A stretch of DNA of 64,000 nt, from contig NZ_AXAI01000007.1 in NCBI RefSeq assembly GCF_000472425.1, positions 261,464 to 325,463 on the forward strand, read 5' to 3'. How positions within the stretch are numbered: the stretch's first letter is position 1; each line of letters opens with the position of its first letter. This document shows, in pieces, positions 58,835-64,000 of the stretch. The position numbers and the translations under genes are program-made. Under the pieces are notes generated by a model. The model was not told where the DNA came from and searched no databases. It saw nothing but the letters and a program-made list of their open reading frames with translations. Source of the DNA: Bradyrhizobium sp. Tv2a-2. GTDB lineage: Bacteria; Pseudomonadota; Alphaproteobacteria; Rhizobiales; Xanthobacteraceae.

Positions 58835-60885
58835 GCCACGAGCTTCCTCTGGTCGGTCGGTGCGCCCCGATAGGCGGCGGCCTCCGGGAACAGGCCGCGC
58901 CGGATGCCGGTGATTCCGATCAGCGCATCTTCCCGCGCCTTGCCCGCTGGCTCCTGGACAGCCCTTGCCAGCGCGGTATCGATCCGTGCCAGGAGCGCGT
59001 CCGGCATCGCGCCGCCGGCATGGTTGCGTGCGGCAATCGCAAGCGCCGTCAGCATGTCGTCGATGGCTGCAAGCGTGGCCGGCGCAAGAGACCTGCGGGC
59101 CCGCCGCAGGTCGATGATGTTGAGACCGACCCGGAGCTGGCTGAGATTCGCGACGTCGCCGCGATCGGACCCGTCGATGGCGGCAAGGCGCTGGGTCAGC
59201 AGCCCAAGCCGGTCCAGCATCAGCCCGGCGAAGGCGGCGCGATCGTTGAAACCGCGCCGCTCGGCGGTGACGGCAAGCGTGGTCCAGCTCGTCTTCATCA
59301 GACGCCGTGCAATCCACTCGGCGCCGGTCGTTCGGGCCAGTTTTGTGACGACTGTGGCCATCACCATGCCGACCATGAAGGCGATGGACGAGTTGGCGTA
59401 GGACGCGAAATCCGCGTTGTAGGTGGATTGCAGCGCGAGCAGCGTCGCCGTGTTGGCGGCCAGCGCCATGCCGATGAAGTTCGTCTGGGGACGCGCGATC
59501 AGGACGCCATAGATCAGGAAGGTCGGCGCGAGCGCGACGACCAGAACCTCGACATGGGCAATCGGCGGGATGATCGCAAACAGATAGATCGCGACGACGA
59601 TGATCGAGACCAGCGACCACCAGCCGAAACTGCGGATACCCTTCGCCGGATCATCCTGCGCGGCGAAGAACGAGCAGCCGACCGCGGCCATCATCGGCGC
59701 CGAGGCGCCGTCGGCCCAGCCGGTTGCGATCCAGAGTGCGCAGCAGATCAGGATCGCCGCGACGGCGCCGGCCGCCGACCACAGTGCCAGCGCGTGGTCG
59801 CGATGGCGCTGCGGCGTGATGCCCGCTTCCGGCTCGAAGGCGAGCGGCACCTGTGCCGGATCGCGCCCTGCCGCGATCGCGAGCTCGAGGGCGCGGCAGT
59901 CGCTGGAGATGTCGACGAGCTCGCGCAAGCGTATCACCAGGTTCGCCAGCACGATCTGCTCCCAGGCCGCGTCCGCATCCAGGTTCGGCCGCAAATCCGC
60001 GATCGCTTCGCGCAGCTGTTCAGCCGGCTGCCGTTCGCCGATGTCGGTCGAAAGCCATTGCGCGAGGCTTTCGAGCAATTGCTCGAGGGCGGGATGCGCC
60101 TCGCGAAAGCGGTCTCCCAGCGCCGCCATGCGATCGGTGATCGAGGCGAGCAGCGGCAGCAGCATCATCATGTGCCGCCGCAGCATCTGCAGGCCGCGGA
60201 TGGTGTTGGCGTCGGCGACCCGGTCATAGGACAGATGGCCGGCGAGCGTTTCGATTTCGACCGCATCGGTCGCCAGCCGCAGCCGCTGTGCATGCAGCTC
60301 AGGCTCCCTTCCAGCTCCCGCAAGCTCATCGCGCGCGAGACGGCGGGCATCTTTCAGCCAGCTTTCGACGCGCTGGGCCACCGCCGGCGCGACACTGCGC
60401 GGCAGCACCACGGTCGAGACCAGTGTCGCGCAGAAAATGCCGAGCGAGATCTCCTCGACCCTCGCGAGCGCGGTATCGAAGATGCTGCCAGGATCGGAGA
60501 CGGACGGAAAGCCGATCAACGCTACCGTATAGCCGGCGAGCATGAAGCCGTAGCTGCGCGGCTGGCGGTCGAGCAGGGACAGATAAAGGCAAAGCCCGAC
60601 CCAGAGCGCCATGGCAAGGCTCAGTAGTTCCGGCGCATTCACAAGGTTCGGCACCATCGCGACGGTGGCGGCGGCTCCGATGACCGTGCCGAACACGCGG
60701 TAGAGCGCCTTGGAACTGGTCGCGCCCGCCAGGGGCTGCGAGGTGATGTAGACGGTGGCCATCGCCCAATAGGGGCGCGGCAGGTCGAGCCAGAGCGCTA
60801 CGATCAGCGCCAGCATCGCGGCAAGAAAGGTCTTGCACGCAAAGACGAGGTCCGCGTGGCGGACCAGCAACGAGTTCAAGCGCAT
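58831..60885 (-). CDS. FUSC family efflux protein (AaeB-like), 684 aa
   Basis: Inner-membrane pump with two halves: the first set of helices (KTFLAAMLALIVALWLDLPR, PYWAMATVYITSQPLAGATS) matches the FUSC motif, and the second set occurs near residues 370-500. A soluble part lies between. AaeB-type proteins export aromatic acids and similar compounds. It starts 2 nt after the MarR gene and is translationally coupled to DUF1656. Confidence 0.92.
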   Translation of the reverse strand: MRLNSLLVRHADLVFACKTFLAAMLALIVALWLDLPRPYWAMATVYITSQPLAGATSSKALYRVFGTVIGAAATVAMVPNLVNAPELLSLAMALWVGLCLYLSLLDRQPRSYGFMLAGYTVALIGFPSVSDPGSIFDTALARVEEISLGIFCATLVSTVVLPRSVAPAVAQRVESWLKDARRLARDELAGAGREPELHAQRLRLATDAVEIETLAGHLSYDRVADANTIRGLQMLRRHMMMLLPLLASITDRMAALGDRFREAHPALEQLLESLAQWLSTDIGERQPAEQLREAIADLRPNLDADAAWEQIVLANLVIRLRELVDISSDCRALELAIAAGRDPAQVPLAFEPEAGITPQRHRDHALALWSAAGAVAAILICCALWIATGWADGASAPMMAAVGCSFFAAQDDPAKGIRSFGWWSLVSIIVVAIYLFAIIPPIAHVEVLVVALAPTFLIYGVLIARPQTNFIGMALAANTATLLALQSTYNADFASYANSSIAFMVGMVMATVVTKLARTTGAEWIARRLMKTSWTTLAVTAERRGFNDRAAFAGLMLDRLGLLTQRLAAIDGSDRGDVANLSQLRVGLNIIDLRRARRSLAPATLAAIDDMLTALAIAARNHAGGAMPDALLARIDTALARAVQEPAGKAREDALIGITGIRRGLFPEAAAYRGAPTDQRKLVA

Positions 60886-60887
60886 TC

Positions 60888-61361
60888 CTAGGGCTCCTCG
60901 GCAACCGAGCTCTGCTGGCCAATGCGATTGGCCCGATGCTCGATCCTCTGAAGCGCGTCGAATGTCACGGCGAGTTCGCTCGCCTCGATATCTTTTAGCA
61001 GATCGGCGCGGACGCGGCGTAGCACGCGGTTGATTTCCTCGACCTTGGCCAAGCCGGTCGGCGTCAGATGCAACGTCTTGGCGCGACGGTCGGTCGGATC
61101 CTCCCGGCGCTCAACCAGCCCCTCAGCCTGCAGCAGGTCGATCAGGCGGACCAGCGAGGGCCCCTCGATGCCCATCTCGTCCGCCAGCACGCCCTGGCGG
61201 ACGCATTTGCCCCGCCGCGACAGCACCATCAAAGGCAGCGCGGTCGCCTGCGACAGCCCGTGATCGGCGAGCGCCTGATCCGCCTGGCGCCGCCAGACGC
61301 GGCTAACCCGGGCGATCAGCAGGCCGATCTCGGAGTGGATTGCGTTCAGGGAAGGTGTCAT
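60888..61361 (-). CDS. MarR family transcriptional regulator, 157 aa
   Basis: Winged helix-turn-helix repressor: LIARVSRVWRRQADQALADH, then the HTH (VLADEMGIEGPSLVRLIDLL) and wing (LVERREDPTDRRAKTLHLTP). First gene of the efflux operon and divergent from the MFS gene at 61453; the 91-bp gap contains an inverted repeat. Likely a repressor of both units, released by an aromatic ligand (inference). ATG 61361. Confidence 0.93.
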   Translation of the reverse strand: MTPSLNAIHSEIGLLIARVSRVWRRQADQALADHGLSQATALPLMVLSRRGKCVRQGVLADEMGIEGPSLVRLIDLLQAEGLVERREDPTDRRAKTLHLTPTGLAKVEEINRVLRRVRADLLKDIEASELAVTFDALQRIEHRANRIGQQSSVAEEP

Positions 61362-61370
61362 GCAAATTAA

Positions 61371-61400
61371 ATAGGATGCAAACGATTAGCTTGCAACTAT
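61371..61400. promoter_or_regulatory. Putative MarR operator in the divergent gap
   Basis: ATAGGATGCAA and TTGCAACTAT frame ACGATTAGC; the core TGCAA-N9-TTGCA is an inverted repeat with perfect 5-base arms, extended imperfectly by ATAG/CTAT. It is 9 nt from the marR start codon. MarR proteins usually bind such palindromes of 16-20 bp. Confidence 0.5.
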
Positions 61401-61452
61401 ATAGGTTGGAACACGTATGTGATCGCGGAAATGCGAGGAAAAACAAGGGGCC

Positions 61453-62688
61453 ATGGACGCGGCATCGGTCATCTCAGAAAAACGGGACCTCTCCGGCGGC
61501 GGCCGTGCGCCCGATCTCTCGCTGGTTCCGACCTTCATCGTGGTGGCGGTCGATGCGACCGGGATGGGTATCATCCTGCCGCTGCTGCCGTTCTATTCGC
61601 AGCGCCTCGGCGCCACGCCCTTCCTAGTCGGCGCGCTGGTGTCGGCCTATGCGGTCTGCCAGCTGGTGGCCGGGCCGATTGTCGGGATTCTGTCGGACCG
61701 CTACGGGCGGCGCAAAGTTCTCCTGGTCAGCCAGATCGGCACGCTCGCGGGCTTCGCGCTCCTTGCGCTTGCTCCCAATCTCACGCTGGTTTTTCTCGCG
61801 CGCATCATCGACGGCCTGACCTCGGGCAATATCTCGGTGGCGCATGCCTATGCGGCGGAGCATTCCACGCCCGAGACGCGCAAGCAGGCGTTAGGGGCGA
61901 CGTCAGGCGCGATCGGAACCGGGCTGGTGCTCGGGCCCGCGTTATCAGGGTTTCTCGCGCCATATGGCGCAACGGTGCCGGTCTGGGCCGCGGCGGCGAT
62001 GTCGCTGATCTCGATTCTCGCGACCGTCACGCTGCTGCCGCCGGATGCATCCGAGACGCTTTATCTGCAGCGCATTCCCGAGCGGAAGGCGACCCGCACC
62101 ATGCTCGGGATGCGTTATGCCTGGGGCGTGCTCCTGCTGCTCATCGTGTTCTTCTTCGTCAACTCGATGTTCCTGTCCCAGGTCGGCCTGTACCTCGCGG
62201 CGCGCTTTACCTGGGACGGCCACGCCTTCGGCGCGCGCGAGCTCGGCTGGGTGTTTGCCTATGCCGGCTTCATCAACATCATCGTCCAGGGACTTCTGAT
62301 CACCCGCGTCAATCGCGTTGCCTCCGACCGGGCCGTGGTCATCACGGCCTTTGCCGGCATGGCTATCGGCTTCTGTGGCCTGGCGCTGGTGGACGGCATT
62401 GGGCTGCTCACGGCCTTTCTCACCTTGATCATTGTAGGCTTCATGTTCACCCGTGCCACGCTGACCTTCGAATTGTCGCGCAGCGCCTCGATCAACCGCC
62501 AGGGCATGATCATGGGTTTCAACCAGTCGCTGATGTCGGTCGCCAATATCGCGGCGCCGCTGATCAGCGGCACTCTGATCGGCCATAGTCTTTATGTCGC
62601 CTGGTCGCTGTCGATGGCCGGCATCTCGATCTGCGGGACGCTGCTTGCCGCCGCGCTATTGGTTGCACGCTATGTCGAGAGTGTTTGA
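61453..62688 (+). CDS. MFS transporter, drug-efflux (TetA-like) type, 411 aa
   Basis: Twelve helices. The DHA1 motif A is present as GILSDRYGRRKVLL between helices 2 and 3, and the helix-1 motif VVAVDATGMGIILPLLPFYS is TetA/Bmr-like; GTGLVLGPALSGFLAPYG fits motif C of efflux pumps. Divergent from marR, so possibly under the same control. Substrate unknown. ATG 61453 lacks a strong ribosome-binding site (GAAAAACAAGGGGCC is upstream, with GGGG near). Confidence 0.92.
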   Translation: MDAASVISEKRDLSGGGRAPDLSLVPTFIVVAVDATGMGIILPLLPFYSQRLGATPFLVGALVSAYAVCQLVAGPIVGILSDRYGRRKVLLVSQIGTLAGFALLALAPNLTLVFLARIIDGLTSGNISVAHAYAAEHSTPETRKQALGATSGAIGTGLVLGPALSGFLAPYGATVPVWAAAAMSLISILATVTLLPPDASETLYLQRIPERKATRTMLGMRYAWGVLLLLIVFFFVNSMFLSQVGLYLAARFTWDGHAFGARELGWVFAYAGFINIIVQGLLITRVNRVASDRAVVITAFAGMAIGFCGLALVDGIGLLTAFLTLIIVGFMFTRATLTFELSRSASINRQGMIMGFNQSLMSVANIAAPLISGTLIGHSLYVAWSLSMAGISICGTLLAAALLVARYVESV

Positions 62689-62945
62689 GAGGGCCTGAAC
62701 GCACGAAGAATGAGGCGCGGCCTGAGCCTCCTGTGAAATGCATAGCCTGGGCGGCGTGCGCGTCGCGCCGACTGCGAACATCTGCAGGGCCGCCTTGAAC
62801 CAGGGACGTCCGGCAGCCGGAGCGCATTGCCGCAAGCTGCCCGTGCCGGCTACCGCTTCCCGTGCGCCAAAGGCCGCGGTCCGGGAGGCTTCCGGTCGGC
62901 CGCGTGCTCTGCTATGGAGCTTTCGCGAGCGCCGACGCTCAGCGC

Positions 62946-63022
<77 letters not shown>

Positions 63023-63411
63023 AAGATTTCAGCGGCTTAGACCGAAAATCACGAATGGAAAAAAGCGATTTTCTCGGTCGGGGTAACCTCCGGGTAAACG
63101 GGGCAGGGGTGATCGGCAGTTGCTCGGATGTCCTTCGATTCCCGCTATGCGCCGATAGCGACCAAATTCCGCAACGCTTGGCTTTTCGCCCTTGAGAATA
63201 CGGCCGGCATGGTTGCCCGCCTGGCGATATGTCTCCCCCAGATTGGTGCCGTAGCTACCAGCCCACCTTCACGCAGGTATCAATCTTCCTAACTGAAGCA
63301 GCGCCGCTTTGCATGTAGCGCACCCGGGCAAACTTTATTTGCGCGCATGTCGTTGCCTGCCCGACACGCGCGCAAACATGGCGATGAAGTGCGCCTACCC
63401 GATGGAGCTGA
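63023..63411. other. 389-bp region after tRNA-Arg without a supported gene
   Basis: Sequence is less GC-rich than most of the window. No integrase, direct copy of the tRNA end, or hairpin was found in it. Frames of 60-70 codons occur but lack ribosome-binding sites. Confidence 0.4.
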
Positions 63412-63933
63412 TCACTTGATCTCCCACGACGTGTTATGTGGAATATCCAACGCGGTTTGGCCACCCGGACCAGCTAGAGCCGGCATCGTTATACACGCAA
63501 AGGGTTCGCGGCCGGTAATTCCTTTATACTTACCGGTGCCACCCGTGATGATATGCGTTCCGCAGCTCATTTCTGGCTGCGACTTATCGACGTCGCGAGT
63601 ATCAAACGTCGAAAAAATTTTGTCACCGTCGCTGTCTGCCAGCACGCAGGCGCCGTCAATGTATTTCTTGTCGCCTGATGCAACGTTCAGCGCGGCGCAA
63701 TGTGCCGACATCTTGTCGAGCATCTTTTCTCCTTTCATGTTCTGCGTAGTCCCGACGGCTTCGAGGTTGGTCGCAGTGCCTAGACCGGGGATGTCGATGC
63801 TCATGATTGGTCGAAAGATGAAATGTGTCACGTAAGGTGTCGTCCCCTTCTTTTCTATTGTATCTGCTCTTGCGGCTGCAGGCAGAAGAACTGCAATAAC
63901 TAGGCATAATAAGCTTATTTTGACGCGGATCAT
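63412..63933 (-). CDS. Secreted hypothetical protein, 173 aa
   Basis: Signal peptide IRVKISLLCLVIAVLLPAAA (cleavage near ARA), then DTIEKKGTTPYVTHFIFRPI. It has KGEKMLDKMSAHCAALNVAS, DKKYIDGACVLADSDGDKIF, and GGTGKYKGITGREPF, a pattern seen in allene-oxide-cyclase-like/beta-barrel secreted proteins. Cysteines in AHCAA, GACVL, EMSCGTH and FACIT may form two disulfides. ATG 63933 has AGGAGG at good spacing. AT-richer than neighbours. Confidence 0.75.
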   Translation of the reverse strand: MIRVKISLLCLVIAVLLPAAARADTIEKKGTTPYVTHFIFRPIMSIDIPGLGTATNLEAVGTTQNMKGEKMLDKMSAHCAALNVASGDKKYIDGACVLADSDGDKIFSTFDTRDVDKSQPEMSCGTHIITGGTGKYKGITGREPFACITMPALAGPGGQTALDIPHNTSWEIK

Positions 63934-64000
63934 TGTCGCCTCCTGTCGAGCGGCGGTCTTCAAGCCAAGACGGCCGCTATTGCAGAGGCTACTCATGCAG

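Noticed and set aside
58552..60627. 691-codon frame antisense to the FUSC gene
   Set aside because: Composition is Arg/Gly/Asp-rich with no fold, and it covers three overlapping real genes on the other strand.

Overview
The window reads as a chromosomal segment of an alphaproteobacterium of the Bradyrhizobium / Nitrobacteraceae type. The reasons are high GC, a Bradyrhizobium-style two-cysteine porin, the neighbour set rpmB - DUF3108 protein - SUV3-like helicase - S4 protein - FdxA - CarD, the aerobic cobaltochelatase pair cobS/cobT, and several families of short palindromic intergenic repeats. This is a judgement from reading; no database search was possible.

Layout. 1-9.6 kb: a DnaJ-domain protein; a divergent pair of citrate synthase paralogues, one carrying an N-terminal helix-turn-helix; a DedA protein; cobS and cobT; a Tat-exported phytase-like protein; and an Old Yellow Enzyme. 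9.8-14.2 kb: a small membrane protein, a sulfonate/nitrate-type ABC importer (ATPase, permease, binding protein) and an LLM flavin monooxygenase. 14.5-20.4 kb: a porin, a secreted protein, an MFS carrier, a PRC-barrel protein and a DUF2235 hydrolase. 20.4-24.1 kb: a gene-poor stretch, then an AT-richer cassette of a DUF5131 'three-Cys-motif' protein and its partner TcmP, which ends in the stub of a higB toxin gene followed by an intact higA. 24.1-34.2 kb: conserved core genes (rpmB to carD), an M48 lipoprotein protease and a thermonuclease-like protein. 34.3-43.9 kb: an acyl-CoA catabolic neighbourhood (binding protein, two enoyl-CoA hydratases, VOC protein, ADP-forming acyl-CoA synthetase, paired acyl-CoA dehydrogenases, SDR). 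44-51.3 kb: small membrane and secreted proteins, a membrane-anchored TAXI protein, and a divergent pair of TPR proteins with ATP-grasp-like C-termini. 51.4-57.4 kb: an operon of a signal-peptide-bearing spermidine-synthase-like protein, a membrane protein and an M28 peptidase-like protein, then two alpha/beta hydrolases and small proteins. 57.7-62.7 kb: a MarR-controlled efflux operon (MarR, FUSC, DUF1656, HlyD) and a divergent MFS transporter. 62.9-64 kb: tRNA-Arg(CCT) and an AT-richer secreted protein.

Best leads. (1) The DUF5131-TcmP cassette is a two-gene system with a radical-SAM-like cysteine motif and a methyltransferase-like partner; it appears horizontally acquired and has left an orphan antitoxin at its edge. 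(2) The HTH-citrate synthase fusion faces a second citrate synthase across a 74-bp gap full of palindromic half-sites, which suggests an enzyme that acts as a regulator. (3) Two families of MITE-like repeats with inverted ends (CTAAAGC / CTAGAG) repeatedly supply the stop codon of the gene they follow (five genes here), and one may have removed the start codon of the S4 gene. (4) The TPR / ATP-grasp paralogues form an uncharacterised divergent pair.

Gene starts were moved from the longest reading frame where a ribosome-binding site, signal peptide or family-typical N-terminus supported it; each case is explained in its entry.
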